The position numbers were made by a program, and so were the translations under genes. A stretch of 54,706 bases of DNA from Lysobacter daejeonensis GH1-9 (GTDB lineage Bacteria; Pseudomonadota; Gammaproteobacteria; Xanthomonadales; Xanthomonadaceae). The notes beneath the pieces are model-generated. The model had not been told where the DNA came from, did no database searches, and saw only the letters and a list, made by a program, of their open reading frames with translations. Positions within the stretch are counted from its first letter, which is position 1, and each line of letters opens with the position of its first letter. Positions 15,288 to 24,637 of the stretch are shown piece by piece. Location: assembly GCF_000768355.1 (NCBI RefSeq), contig NZ_AVPU01000021.1, forward strand, positions 1-54,706, read 5' to 3'.

Positions 15288-15393
15288 TCTGGGGTCGGGG
15301 GATAGGGAGCACGCTGGCGCCGTCGTGAAGACGCCGCGCTCCTTGGGTGGGCGGCGTCGGCACATCCGGCTTTCCCTACCGCAGGTACGTCCC

Positions 15394-16800
15394 ATGAACG
15401 CCCGACTGGCAAACAGGCCACGCAGCGTCGGTTCCCTGATCCATGATTGGAAACCGGAGGACGCCGCGTTCTGGGCGCGCACCGGCAATCGCATCGCCAA
15501 TCGCAACCTCGCCATCTCCATCCCCGCGCTGCTGCTGGCATTCGCGATCTGGATGATGTTCTCCGCGGTGACGGTCAGCCTGCCGCAGGTGGGCTTTACC
15601 TTCACCACCGACCAGCTGTTCTGGCTGGCCGCCTTGCCGGGCCTCTCCGGCGCCACGCTGCGCATCTTCTATTCATTCGTGGTGCCGCTGTTTGGTGGCC
15701 GCCGCTGGACGGCCATCGCCACTGCTTCGTTGCTGATCCCCGCCATATGGCTTGGGTTTGCGGTGCAGGATCCGACCACGCCGTACTGGCAGTTCGTCGC
15801 CATCGCGATCCTGTGCGGACTGGGCGGCGGCAATTTTGCCTCGTCGATGTCCAACATCTCGTTCTTCTATCCGAAGGCCAAACAGGGCTTCGCGCTTGGC
15901 ATGAACGCGGGCTTGGGCAACCTGGGCGTGTCGGTGACCCAGTTTGTCATTCCGCTGGTGATCACCTTCGGCCTGTTCGGCACGCTGGCGGGTGCACCGC
16001 AGGTGGCGGCTGACGGCAAGCTGTTGTTCCTGCAGAACGCGGGCTTCGTGTGGGTGCCGTTCCTGGTGGTGTGCAGCATCGCGGCCTGGTTCGGGATGAA
16101 CGACCTGACCGCCGCGCGCTCCTCCTTCGCCGAGCAGGCGGTGATCTTCAAGCGCAAGCACAACTGGCTGATGTGCTGGCTGTATATCGGTACTTTCGGT
16201 TCGTTCATCGGGTTCTCGGCCGGCTTCCCGATGCTGATCAAGACCCAGTTCCCGGACGTCAACCCGATGACCTACGCGTTCCTCGGGCCGCTGGTGGGCG
16301 CGCTGATGCGCTCGGTGGGTGGCTGGCTGTCGGACAAGCTGGGTGGCGCGCTGCTGACCTTCTGGGTGTTCGCACTGATGGTGGCGGGCGTGTTCGCGGT
16401 GCTGCACTTCCTGCCCAGCGACGGCCAGGGCGGCAACTTCCACGGCTTCCTGGCCAGCTTCATGGCGCTGTTCGTGCTCACCGGCATCGGCAATGCGTCC
16501 ACCTTCCGCATGATCCCGGTGATCTTCCGCACGCTGCACGAGCGCTGGTCGGCCAATGCCGACGCCGAAGGCAAGGTTGCGGCCACGCGCCAGGCTGGCA
16601 TCGAGTCGGCGGCGGTGATCGGTTTCAGCTCGGCCATCGGCGCTTACGGCGGATTCTTCATCCCCAAGAGCTATGGCTCGTCGATCGCGATGACGGGCGG
16701 CCCCGAGACGGCGCTGTATGGCTTCATCGCCTTTTACCTCAGTTGCCTCGTGATCACGTGGTGGTGGTACTACCGCCGCGGCGCCGAGACGCCGTGCTGA
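15394..16800 (+). CDS. narK: Nitrate/nitrite transporter NarK, type 2
   Basis: 468 residues with 12 membrane segments, of the NarK/NasA MFS group. The signature GIGNASTFRMIPVIFRTLHERW is of the kind found in E. coli NarK and Pseudomonas NarK2, the nitrate/nitrite antiporter branch. The conserved N-terminal part NLAISIPALLLAFAIWMMFSAVTVSLPQVGFTFTTDQLFWLAALPGLSGATLR fits too. It brings nitrate in and takes nitrite out. ATG 15394 has a weak CAGG (15382-15385). An earlier ATG in frame lies in FNR box 2 and is not credible. narG follows after 91 bases, probably in the same transcript. Confidence 0.93.
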   Translation: MNARLANRPRSVGSLIHDWKPEDAAFWARTGNRIANRNLAISIPALLLAFAIWMMFSAVTVSLPQVGFTFTTDQLFWLAALPGLSGATLRIFYSFVVPLFGGRRWTAIATASLLIPAIWLGFAVQDPTTPYWQFVAIAILCGLGGGNFASSMSNISFFYPKAKQGFALGMNAGLGNLGVSVTQFVIPLVITFGLFGTLAGAPQVAADGKLLFLQNAGFVWVPFLVVCSIAAWFGMNDLTAARSSFAEQAVIFKRKHNWLMCWLYIGTFGSFIGFSAGFPMLIKTQFPDVNPMTYAFLGPLVGALMRSVGGWLSDKLGGALLTFWVFALMVAGVFAVLHFLPSDGQGGNFHGFLASFMALFVLTGIGNASTFRMIPVIFRTLHERWSANADAEGKVAATRQAGIESAAVIGFSSAIGAYGGFFIPKSYGSSIAMTGGPETALYGFIAFYLSCLVITWWWYYRRGAETPC

Positions 16801-16891
16801 CCGCAGGAAAGGCACCCCGGACCGGCGCTGCCGGACCTTTCAACAGGATGCGTGACACCGCGATGCAATCGATTGCCAAGAGGGTTTTCCC

Positions 16892-19800
16892 ATGAGTTAT
16901 TTCCTTGACCGGCTGCAGTTCTTCAAGCGCAGTCCGGACACGTTCTCCGACGGCCACGGTGTCACCAAGACCGAAAGCCGGGACTGGGAAAACAGCTACC
17001 GCGCCCGCTGGCAGTACGACAAGATCGTGCGCTCCACGCATGGCGTGAATTGCACTGGCTCGTGCAGCTGGAAGATCTACGTGAAGAACGGCCTGGTCAC
17101 CTGGGAGACGCAGCAGACCGACTATCCGCGCACCCGGCCCGACCTGCCCAACCATGAGCCGCGCGGCTGTCCCCGTGGTGCCAGCTATTCCTGGTACCTC
17201 TACAGTGCCAATCGCCTGAAGTACCCGCTGGTGCGCGGCGCACTGCTGCGGATGTGGCGCGAGGCACGCAAGACCCAGTCGCCGGTGGACGCGTGGGCGA
17301 GTATTGTCAGCGACCCGGCCAAGGCCAAGGACTACAAGTCCCGCCGCGGCATGGGCGGTTTCGCCCGCGTTCGCTGGGACGAAGCCAATGAAATGATCGC
17401 GGCTGCAAACCTGTACACGGTGAAGCAATACGGCCCCGACCGCGTGGTCGGCTTCTCGCCGATTCCTGCGATGTCGATGGTGTCGTATGCCGCAGGTGCG
17501 CGTTACCTGTCGCTGCTGGGTGGCGCGTGCCTGTCGTTCTATGACTGGTATTGCGACCTGCCGCCGGCCTCGCCGCAGGTGTGGGGCGAACAGACCGACG
17601 TCCCCGAATCCGCGGACTGGTACAACAGCCGCTACATCATCGCGTGGGGCTCCAACGTCCCGCAAACGCGCACGCCTGACGCGCATTTCTTCACCGAGGC
17701 GCGCTACAACGGCACCAAGACCGTGGCCATCACGCCGGACTACTCCGAGGTGGCCAAGCTCACCGATCACTGGCTGCACCCCAAGCAGGGCACCGACGCC
17801 GCGCTGGCGTTCGCGATGGGCCACGTGATCCTGAAGGAATTCCACGTCGACAACCCGTCGCAGTACTTCACCGACTACTGCCGCCAGTACTCCGACATGC
17901 CGCTGCTGGTGCGCCTGGAGAAGCGCGAGGACGGTCGCCTGGTGCCGGAGCGCTTCCTGCGCGCCAGCGACCTGGGCGGGCTCAACGAGACCAACAACCC
18001 CGAGTGGAAGACGCTGGCTTACGACGAGTCCACTGGCGAGGTGGTCGTGCCCAACGGCTCCGTCGGCTTCCGTTGGGGCGAGAAGGGCAAGTGGAACATC
18101 GAGGAGAAGGAAAGTGCCGGCCGCGAAACCCGCCTGCGCCTGACACTGAAGGACGCCAACGACGGCATCGAGCCGGTGAGCTTCCCGTACTTCGGCGGCA
18201 TCGAGCACGAAAAGTGGACTGCGTCCAAGTTTGACGAGGTGCTGGAACGCAACCTCCCCGTGCGCCGCATGACCCTTGCCGATGGCAAGGAATGGGCCGT
18301 GGCCACCGTCTATGACCTGCTGCTGGCGCAGTACGGCGTGGACCGCGGCTTCGGTGGCGGCAACGTGGCCAGCAGCTTCGACAGCAACGTGCCGGGCACC
18401 CCGGCGTGGCAGGAGACGATCACCGGCGTGCCGCGCCATGACGTGATCGAAATCGCCCGCGAGTTCGCGCGCACCGCCGACAAGACCCGTGGCCGCAGCA
18501 TGATCATCGTCGGCGCGGCGATGAACCACTGGTTCCACAACGACATGAACTACCGCGGCCTGATCAACATGCTGGTCATGTGTGGTTGCATCGGCCAGAC
18601 CGGCGGCGGTTGGGCGCACTACGTGGGCCAGGAGAAGTTGCGTCCGCAGACCGGCTGGCAGCCGCTGGCATTCGCGCTGGACTGGAACCGTCCGCCGCGC
18701 CACATGAACGGTACGTCGTTCTTCTACTTCAACTCGGACCAGTGGCGTTACGAAAAGCTGGACGTGAAGGAAATCCTGTCGCCGCTGGCCGATGCCAGCA
18801 AGTACAGCGGCAGCCTGGTCGACTTCAACCTGCGTGCGGTACGCATGGGCTGGCTGCCCAGCGCACCACAATTGGGCCGCAATCCGATCGAAGTGGTGCG
18901 CGAGGCGGAAAAGGCCGGCGTGGCGCCGGTGGATTACGCCGTGTCCCAGTTCAAGCAGGGCACCCTCGATTTCGCCTTCGCCGATCCGGACGCGCCGCAG
19001 AACTTCCCGCGCAACATGTTCATCTGGCGCTCCAACCTGCTGGGCTCGTCCGGCAAGGGGCACGAGTACATGCTGCGACACCTGCTCGGCACGCGTCACG
19101 GCCTGCAGGGGAAAGACTTGGGCGAACGCGGCGCAATCAAGCCCGAGGACGTGGTTTGGCGCGACGAGGCGCCGGAAGGCAAGCTGGACCTGCTGGTGAC
19201 GCTCGACTTCCGCATGTGCACCACGGCGCTGTACTCGGACATCGTGCTGCCCACGGCCACCTGGTACGAGAAGAACGACCTCAACACCTCCGACATGCAT
19301 CCCTTCATCCATCCCCTGTCAAAGGCGGTGGATCCAGCATGGGAATCCAGGAGCGACTGGGACATCTTCAAAGGCATCGCACGTACGGTCAGCGACCTGG
19401 CGCCGGGCGTACTGGGCGTGGAGAAGGACCTGGTGTTGGTGCCGACGCTGCACGACACCCCTAACGAGCTGGCGATGCCATTCGGCGTGGCTGACTGGAA
19501 GAAGGGTGAGTGCGAGCCGATTCCCGGCAAGACCATGCCGTCGATGGTGGTGGTCGAGCGCGACTACCCCAACCTGTACAAGAAGTTCACCTCGCTCGGC
19601 CCACTGATGGACAAGCTGGGTAATGGTGGCAAGGGCATGAGCTGGAACACGCAGGACGAGGTCGAGTTCCTTGGTGACCTGAACCACCGTGTGCGCGAAG
19701 AGGGCGTCAGCCAAGGCCGCCCGGCCATCGACAGCGCCATCGACGCCTGCGAGGTCATCCTGCACCTGGCGCCGGAGACCAACGGCCATGTGGCGGTCAA

Positions 19801-20650
19801 GGCCTGGGAATCGCTGGGCGAATTCACCGGTCGCGACCACGCCCACCTGGCGGTCGGCAAGGAGCACGAGGCCATCCGCTTCCGCGACATCCAGGCCCAG
19901 CCGCGCAAGATCATCTCCTCGCCGATCTGGTCCGGGTTGGAAGACGAACACGTCAGCTACAACGCCGGCTACACCAACGTCCACGAGCTGATTCCGTGGC
20001 GCACGCTCACCGGTCGCCAGCAGTTCTACCAGGACCACGAGTGGATGGTGGCGTTCGGTGAGGGCTTCATGGGCTACCGGCCGCCGGTCAACACCAAGAC
20101 CATCGCGCCGATCCTGGGCAAGAAGCCCAATGGCCACAAGGAGATCGTGCTGAACTGGATCACCCCGCACCAGAAGTGGGGCATCCACAGCACCTACAGC
20201 GACAACCTGATCATGCAGACGCTGTCGCGTGGAGGCCCGATCGTATGGCTGAGCGAGACGGATGCGCGCGAAGCGGGCATCGAGGACAACGACTGGATCG
20301 AACTGTTCAACGTCAACGGTGCCATCGCGGCCCGCGCGGTGGTCAGCCAGCGCGTGATGTCCGGCATGGCGATGATGTACCACGCACAGGAGCGCATCAT
20401 CAACACGCCGGGCTCGGAGATCACCGGCACGCGTGGCGGCATCCACAACTCGGTCACCCGCGTGGTGGTCAAGCCGACGCACATGATCGGCGGCTACGCG
20501 CAGTTGGCCTACGGCTTCAATTACTACGGCACCACGGGCACCAACCGTGACGAATTCGTGGTCGTGCGCAAGATGGACAAGATCGATTGGTTGGATGGCG
20601 AGCCTGGCTCCGGACGACAAAGTCCGGCGGGCGCCCAGGAGGTGGTGTGA
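16892..20650 (+). CDS. narG: Respiratory nitrate reductase alpha subunit NarG
   Basis: 1252 residues, close to E. coli NarG. Catalyses quinol-dependent nitrate reduction to nitrite on the cytoplasmic side of the inner membrane, using bis-MGD. The FS0 [4Fe-4S] ligands are His50, Cys54, Cys58 and Cys93 (STHGVNCTGSC ... EPRGCPRG). The molybdenum ligand is Asp222 in YCDLPP. Long stretches are identical to the E. coli protein (for example GRDHAHLA, RFRDIQAQPRKIISSP, AYGFNYYGT). There is no Tat signal, as usual for NarG. ATG 16892 follows AAGAGGG. The stop overlaps the narH start (TGATG, 20648-20652). Identification is secure. Confidence 0.98.
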   Translation: MSYFLDRLQFFKRSPDTFSDGHGVTKTESRDWENSYRARWQYDKIVRSTHGVNCTGSCSWKIYVKNGLVTWETQQTDYPRTRPDLPNHEPRGCPRGASYSWYLYSANRLKYPLVRGALLRMWREARKTQSPVDAWASIVSDPAKAKDYKSRRGMGGFARVRWDEANEMIAAANLYTVKQYGPDRVVGFSPIPAMSMVSYAAGARYLSLLGGACLSFYDWYCDLPPASPQVWGEQTDVPESADWYNSRYIIAWGSNVPQTRTPDAHFFTEARYNGTKTVAITPDYSEVAKLTDHWLHPKQGTDAALAFAMGHVILKEFHVDNPSQYFTDYCRQYSDMPLLVRLEKREDGRLVPERFLRASDLGGLNETNNPEWKTLAYDESTGEVVVPNGSVGFRWGEKGKWNIEEKESAGRETRLRLTLKDANDGIEPVSFPYFGGIEHEKWTASKFDEVLERNLPVRRMTLADGKEWAVATVYDLLLAQYGVDRGFGGGNVASSFDSNVPGTPAWQETITGVPRHDVIEIAREFARTADKTRGRSMIIVGAAMNHWFHNDMNYRGLINMLVMCGCIGQTGGGWAHYVGQEKLRPQTGWQPLAFALDWNRPPRHMNGTSFFYFNSDQWRYEKLDVKEILSPLADASKYSGSLVDFNLRAVRMGWLPSAPQLGRNPIEVVREAEKAGVAPVDYAVSQFKQGTLDFAFADPDAPQNFPRNMFIWRSNLLGSSGKGHEYMLRHLLGTRHGLQGKDLGERGAIKPEDVVWRDEAPEGKLDLLVTLDFRMCTTALYSDIVLPTATWYEKNDLNTSDMHPFIHPLSKAVDPAWESRSDWDIFKGIARTVSDLAPGVLGVEKDLVLVPTLHDTPNELAMPFGVADWKKGECEPIPGKTMPSMVVVERDYPNLYKKFTSLGPLMDKLGNGGKGMSWNTQDEVEFLGDLNHRVREEGVSQGRPAIDSAIDACEVILHLAPETNGHVAVKAWESLGEFTGRDHAHLAVGKEHEAIRFRDIQAQPRKIISSPIWSGLEDEHVSYNAGYTNVHELIPWRTLTGRQQFYQDHEWMVAFGEGFMGYRPPVNTKTIAPILGKKPNGHKEIVLNWITPHQKWGIHSTYSDNLIMQTLSRGGPIVWLSETDAREAGIEDNDWIELFNVNGAIAARAVVSQRVMSGMAMMYHAQERIINTPGSEITGTRGGIHNSVTRVVVKPTHMIGGYAQLAYGFNYYGTTGTNRDEFVVVRKMDKIDWLDGEPGSGRQSPAGAQEVV

Positions 20651-22194
20651 TGAAGGTCCGTGCACAGATTGCGATGGTGCTGAACCTGGACAAGTGCATC
20701 GGGTGCCACACCTGCTCGATCACCTGCAAGAACGTCTGGACCAGTCGGGAGGGTGTGGAATACGCCTGGTTCAACAACGTCGAGACCAAGCCGGGCGTCG
20801 GCTATCCCAAGGAGTGGGAAAACCAGGACAAGTGGAACGGTGGCTGGGTCCGCACCCAGGCCGGCAAGCTGGTACCGCGCGCCGGTGGTCGCTGGCGCAT
20901 GTTGGCGAAGATTTTCGCCAACCCCGACCTGCCGCAGATCGATGACTACTACGAGCCGTTCGACTTCGACTACCAGCACCTGCACGAGGCGCCTGACAGC
21001 AAGCACCAGCCGACCGCGCGTCCGCGCTCGCTGATCAGCGGCGAACGCATGCAGAAGATCCATTGGGGCCCGAACTGGGAGGAGATCCTCGGCACCGAGT
21101 TCGCCAAGCGCTGCAAGGACCGCAACTTCGACAATGTGCAGAAGGAAATCTACGGCGCGTTCGAGAAGACCTTCATGATGTACCTGCCGCGCCTGTGCGA
21201 GCACTGCCTCAACCCGGCGTGCGCATCGGCGTGCCCGTCTGGCGCGATCTACAAGCGCGAGGAGGACGGCATCGTCCTGATTGACCAGGACAAGTGCCGC
21301 GGCTGGCGCATGTGCGTGTCTGCGTGTCCGTACAAGAAGATCTACTACAACTGGAAGAGCGGAAAGTCCGAGAAGTGTATCTTCTGCTACCCTCGCATCG
21401 AGATGGGCGAGCCGACGGTTTGCTCTGAGACCTGCGTGGGCCGCATCCGCTACCTCGGCGTGATGCTGTATGACGCCGACCGCATCGAAGCGGCTGCCTC
21501 GGTGCCCGCGGAGAAAGACCTGTACCAGGCGCACCTGGACATCTTCCTGGACCCGTTCGATCCCAAGGTGATCGAAGCGGCGCGCGCGGAAGGCATCCCG
21601 GACAGCTGGCTCGAGGCTGCCAAGGCGTCGCCGGTGTACAAGCTCGCCATCGACTGGAAGCTGGCGCTGCCGCTGCACCCCGAGTACCGCACGCTGCCGA
21701 TGGTGTGGTACGTGCCGCCGCTGTCGCCGATCCAATCCGCGGCCGAGCGTGGCCGGGTGGGTATGAACGGTGAACTGCCGGATGTGGCGTCCCTGCGCAT
21801 CCCGGTGCGCTACCTGGCGAACATGCTCACGGCGGGCGACGAGGCTCCGGTGGTCCGCGCGCTAGAGCGGATGATGGCGATGCGCGCCTGGCGCCGCGCC
21901 TTGAACGTCGATGGCGTGGAGGACCTCGCGGTACTCAAGCAGGCCGGCCTTACCGTGGCGCAGGCCGAGGACATGTACCGCTACCTCGCCATCGCCAACT
22001 ACGAAGACCGTTTCGTCATCCCCTCGGCGCACCGCGAGTATGCCAACGACGCCTTCGGCGAGCGCGGCGGTTGCGGTTTCAGCTTCGGCAACGGTTGCAG
22101 TGGTGACAGCCCGGCAGACCTGTTCAGCCAGCGCAAGACCACGGCCTACGCGGTCCACCCGAACCGCCAGGAAAAGCATGAGGTGGTCGAATGA
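20650..22194 (+). CDS. narH: Respiratory nitrate reductase beta subunit NarH
   Basis: 514 residues, usual length. Carries the four Fe-S clusters that pass electrons from NarI to NarG. The first Cys group is NLDKCIGCHTCSITCKN (Cys16, 19, 22, 26). The later groups are LCEHCLNPACASACPSG, DKCRGWRMCVSACP and EKCIFCYPRIEMGEPTVCSETC. The Trp in CRGWRMC replaces a Cys and marks the [3Fe-4S] cluster, as in E. coli. The start overlaps narG by one base and the end overlaps narJ (ATGA). Confidence 0.98.
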   Translation: MKVRAQIAMVLNLDKCIGCHTCSITCKNVWTSREGVEYAWFNNVETKPGVGYPKEWENQDKWNGGWVRTQAGKLVPRAGGRWRMLAKIFANPDLPQIDDYYEPFDFDYQHLHEAPDSKHQPTARPRSLISGERMQKIHWGPNWEEILGTEFAKRCKDRNFDNVQKEIYGAFEKTFMMYLPRLCEHCLNPACASACPSGAIYKREEDGIVLIDQDKCRGWRMCVSACPYKKIYYNWKSGKSEKCIFCYPRIEMGEPTVCSETCVGRIRYLGVMLYDADRIEAAASVPAEKDLYQAHLDIFLDPFDPKVIEAARAEGIPDSWLEAAKASPVYKLAIDWKLALPLHPEYRTLPMVWYVPPLSPIQSAAERGRVGMNGELPDVASLRIPVRYLANMLTAGDEAPVVRALERMMAMRAWRRALNVDGVEDLAVLKQAGLTVAQAEDMYRYLAIANYEDRFVIPSAHREYANDAFGERGGCGFSFGNGCSGDSPADLFSQRKTTAYAVHPNRQEKHEVVE

Positions 22195-22874
22195 GCCTGC
22201 TCAAGTTGGTGGGAGTGCTGCTCGACTATCCGCAGGACGAGTTGTGGCAGCATGGTGACGAGCTTGTGGCCGCTGCTGCCGATCCGGGTCTGACCGGCGC
22301 CCGCCGGCAACAGCTGGTCGACTTCACCCGCGAGCTGCTGGCGAAGGACCCGCTGGCTGCCCAGGACCAGTGGCTGTCCATGTTCGACCGCGGACGCTCC
22401 ATGAGCCTGCTGCTGTTCGAACACATCCACGGTGAATCACGCGACCGCGGCCAGGCCATGGTCGACCTGATCGAAGCCTATCGGAAGAACGGCTTCGAGC
22501 TGTCGGCCAAGGAACTGCCGGACTACCTGCCGCTGCTGCTGGAGTACCTGGACCAGCGCCCGCTGGCCGAGGCCCGCGACTGGCTGCACCACGTCAGCCA
22601 CATCGTCGGCCTGCTGGCCGCCCGTGCGGGTGAGCGCCAGAGCCCGTATGCCGTGCTGTTCGAGATTCTCGTCGAGTTCGCCGAGGGCAAGCTTGAACTC
22701 GGCGCCCTGCGTCAGCGCGCCAGCGAAGAGCCCCGCGACGATACCCCCGAAGTGATGGACCGGCTGTGGGAAGAGGAGGCGGTGCGCTTCGGCACCGAAG
22801 CGCCGGATGAGTCCTGCTCGCCTCCCACCCGCACGCCCGCACGTCACGCCGCCACCCGACAGGTGCAGCCATGA
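22191..22874 (+). CDS. narJ: Nitrate reductase assembly chaperone NarJ
   Basis: 227 residues, all-helical TorD/NarJ type. Key parts are LVGVLLDYPQDELW, AQDQWLSMFDRGRSMSLLLFEHIHGESRDRGQAMVDL and ELPDYLPLLLEYL. It binds apo-NarG and allows cofactor insertion and membrane attachment; it is not part of the final enzyme. The C-terminal 25 residues are Pro/Ala/Arg-rich and probably disordered. ATGA overlaps at both ends couple it to narH and narI. Confidence 0.96.
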   Translation: MSLLKLVGVLLDYPQDELWQHGDELVAAAADPGLTGARRQQLVDFTRELLAKDPLAAQDQWLSMFDRGRSMSLLLFEHIHGESRDRGQAMVDLIEAYRKNGFELSAKELPDYLPLLLEYLDQRPLAEARDWLHHVSHIVGLLAARAGERQSPYAVLFEILVEFAEGKLELGALRQRASEEPRDDTPEVMDRLWEEEAVRFGTEAPDESCSPPTRTPARHAATRQVQP

Positions 22875-23575
22875 GTTACTTCCACCAGTTCGCTTTCCAG
22901 ATCTACCCGTACATCGCACTGGCGGTGTTCTTCATCGGCAGCTGGGTGCGCTTCGACAAGTCGATGTACACCTGGCGCACCGGCTCCAGCCAGTTGCTCT
23001 CGGACAAGGGCATGCGAGTGGGCAGCAACCTGTTCCACGTCGGCGTGCTGGCCATCCTCGGCGGCCATCTCGTGGGCTTGCTGACGCCACATGCGGTGTA
23101 TGAACACTTCATCACCGCGCCGCAGAAGCAACTGATGGCGATGGTGGTGGGCGGCGTGTTCGGCGCACTGTGCTTCATCGGCATCAGCATCTTGTTGGTG
23201 CGTCGCCTGACCAACCCGCGGGTTCGGGCCACGGGCACCTTCGGCGACATGCTGGTGCTGGTGCTGCTGTTCGCCCAACTCGTGTTGGGCATGGTCAGCA
23301 TCGCCATCTCAGCCGGTCACATGGACGGCGGCGTGATGATGCAGTTGGGTGAATGGGCCCAGCACATCGTGACCTTCCGCTGGGGAGCGGCCAACTTCAT
23401 CACCGATGTACACTGGGTCTACAAGCTGCACGTGTTCCTCGGCATGACCCTGTTCCTGGTCGCCCCGTTCACCCGTCTGGTGCATGTGTGGAGCATCCCG
23501 GTCAGCTACCTGTGGCGGCCGTACCAGGTGGTGCGCCGCCGGCAGCCCGCGCTGCGCTATGGGCCGAGGGCTTGA
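22871..23575 (+). CDS. narI: Respiratory nitrate reductase gamma subunit NarI
   Basis: 234 residues with five membrane helices. Oxidises quinol at the periplasmic face and passes electrons through two haem b groups. The haem ligands are visible: His56 and His66 (LFHVGVLAILGGHLVG), and His186 and His204 (YKLHVFLG ... RLVHVWSIP). These match the E. coli spacing. It overlaps narJ in ATGA; the isomerase gene follows after three bases. Confidence 0.97.
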   Translation: MSYFHQFAFQIYPYIALAVFFIGSWVRFDKSMYTWRTGSSQLLSDKGMRVGSNLFHVGVLAILGGHLVGLLTPHAVYEHFITAPQKQLMAMVVGGVFGALCFIGISILLVRRLTNPRVRATGTFGDMLVLVLLFAQLVLGMVSIAISAGHMDGGVMMQLGEWAQHIVTFRWGAANFITDVHWVYKLHVFLGMTLFLVAPFTRLVHVWSIPVSYLWRPYQVVRRRQPALRYGPRA

Positions 23576-23578
23576 GTC

Positions 23579-24487
23579 ATGAGTGACGCCAAGTCCAGCC
23601 TGCGCGCCCTTCCGATCACCGTCATCGACTCGCAGAAGCCGGTGGCGGAGGAGGCCCACGCCCACCACCACGACCACGCCGAGGAGGGCCCACGGTCGCT
23701 GGGTCGTCCGGCGCCGTGCCTGCTGTTCGTGGCCGACACGGCCATCAACGAAAGCGACATCGCGCGCGAGATGCAGTTCCATCGGTCGATGAAGCCCGAG
23801 CAGTCACGCGCCGCCGCCGCGCGGGCTTTGGTGGTTCGCGAGTTACTGCGTCGCGAGGTGCAACGGCTGGGCCTGGACGATGAGGTTCAATCGGTGGGCA
23901 ACGAGCCCGTCGAGGAGGCACGCATCCGGGTGCTGCTTGAGCGCGAGGTGGAGAACCGCGTCCCGACAGAGGATGACTGCCGCCGCTACTTCGAACAGAA
24001 CCGCGACCGTTTCCATTCGCCTGACCGGATTCGCCTCCGCCACATCCTGCTGGGCGCATCGGCCGACGATGTCACGGGCCGCTTCAACGCACGCAGTGAA
24101 GGCGAGCGTCTGATTGGCGAGCTCAAGTCCAACCCGGTGCTGTTCACCGATTTCGCCATGCGCCATTCCGACTGCCCGTCCAAGGAGCAGGGCGGTGAGC
24201 TTGGCTGGCTGGAACGCGGGCAGACCACGCCGGAATTCGATCGCCAGGTGTTCCGCCTGCGTGAAGGGCTTGCCGGCTTCCCGGTGGAATCGCGCTGGGG
24301 CTATCACGTGGTCAGCATCGACGAGATCGCACCGGGTGATCGGCTTGAGTTCGATCAAGTCCGCGAGCGCATTTCGGACTACCTTGAATTGCAGGTGCGG
24401 CAGCGCGAGTTGCAGCACTACCTGCTCGAGTTGCAGGAGCGATACGAAGTGCGTGGGCTGGATGCCATCGAGGCCGAAGCGGCCTGA
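23579..24487 (+). CDS. Parvulin-type peptidylprolyl isomerase of the nar operon
   Basis: 302 residues, no signal peptide, so cytoplasmic. An N-terminal leader contains a His-rich run (AHAHHHDHAEEG, His27-His33). A helical SurA/NifM-like part follows, then a parvulin domain at about residues 150-255: RIRLRHILLGAS ... FTDFAMRHSDCPSKEQGGELGWLERGQTTPEFDRQVFRLREGLAGFPVESRWGYHVVSIDEI. PpiC-like genes next to narI are common in nar operons of beta- and gammaproteobacteria, where they are thought to help fold the reductase. It starts three bases after narI, so it is co-transcribed. The His run may bind nickel, zinc or molybdate-linked metals; that is speculation. Confidence 0.88.
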   Translation: MSDAKSSLRALPITVIDSQKPVAEEAHAHHHDHAEEGPRSLGRPAPCLLFVADTAINESDIAREMQFHRSMKPEQSRAAAARALVVRELLRREVQRLGLDDEVQSVGNEPVEEARIRVLLEREVENRVPTEDDCRRYFEQNRDRFHSPDRIRLRHILLGASADDVTGRFNARSEGERLIGELKSNPVLFTDFAMRHSDCPSKEQGGELGWLERGQTTPEFDRQVFRLREGLAGFPVESRWGYHVVSIDEIAPGDRLEFDQVRERISDYLELQVRQRELQHYLLELQERYEVRGLDAIEAEAA

Positions 24488-24575
24488 GTCCATCCCAACC
24501 ATGCGCCGGCGCTGTTGCCGGTCGCACGCCTCGGCGCTTTCGTCGGCGACGGACGTGCATCCGGTGGCGGGGCTC

Positions 24576-24600
24576 GCCTGCCGCGTGGGGCGCGGCAGGC
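24576..24600 (+). other. Perfect hairpin between the isomerase gene and narK type 1
   Basis: GCCTGCCGCG / CGCGGCAGGC, 10 bp stem with loop TGGGG, inside a 150-base gap. No U run follows. It may be an RNA-processing or stability element, or a weak terminator that lowers expression of the second narK. Confidence 0.45.
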
Positions 24601-24637
24601 ATTCCAACGATTCCCAATCCCGACCGGAAGCACGTCC

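Noticed and set aside
15673-16815. 380-codon open frame on the minus strand
   Set aside because: Antisense to narK; Glu/His/Arg-rich, typical of a shadow frame in GC-rich DNA.
16754-19312. 852-codon open frame on the minus strand
   Set aside because: Antisense to narG, whose sequence is unmistakable; the product is rich in His, Val and Arg without motifs.
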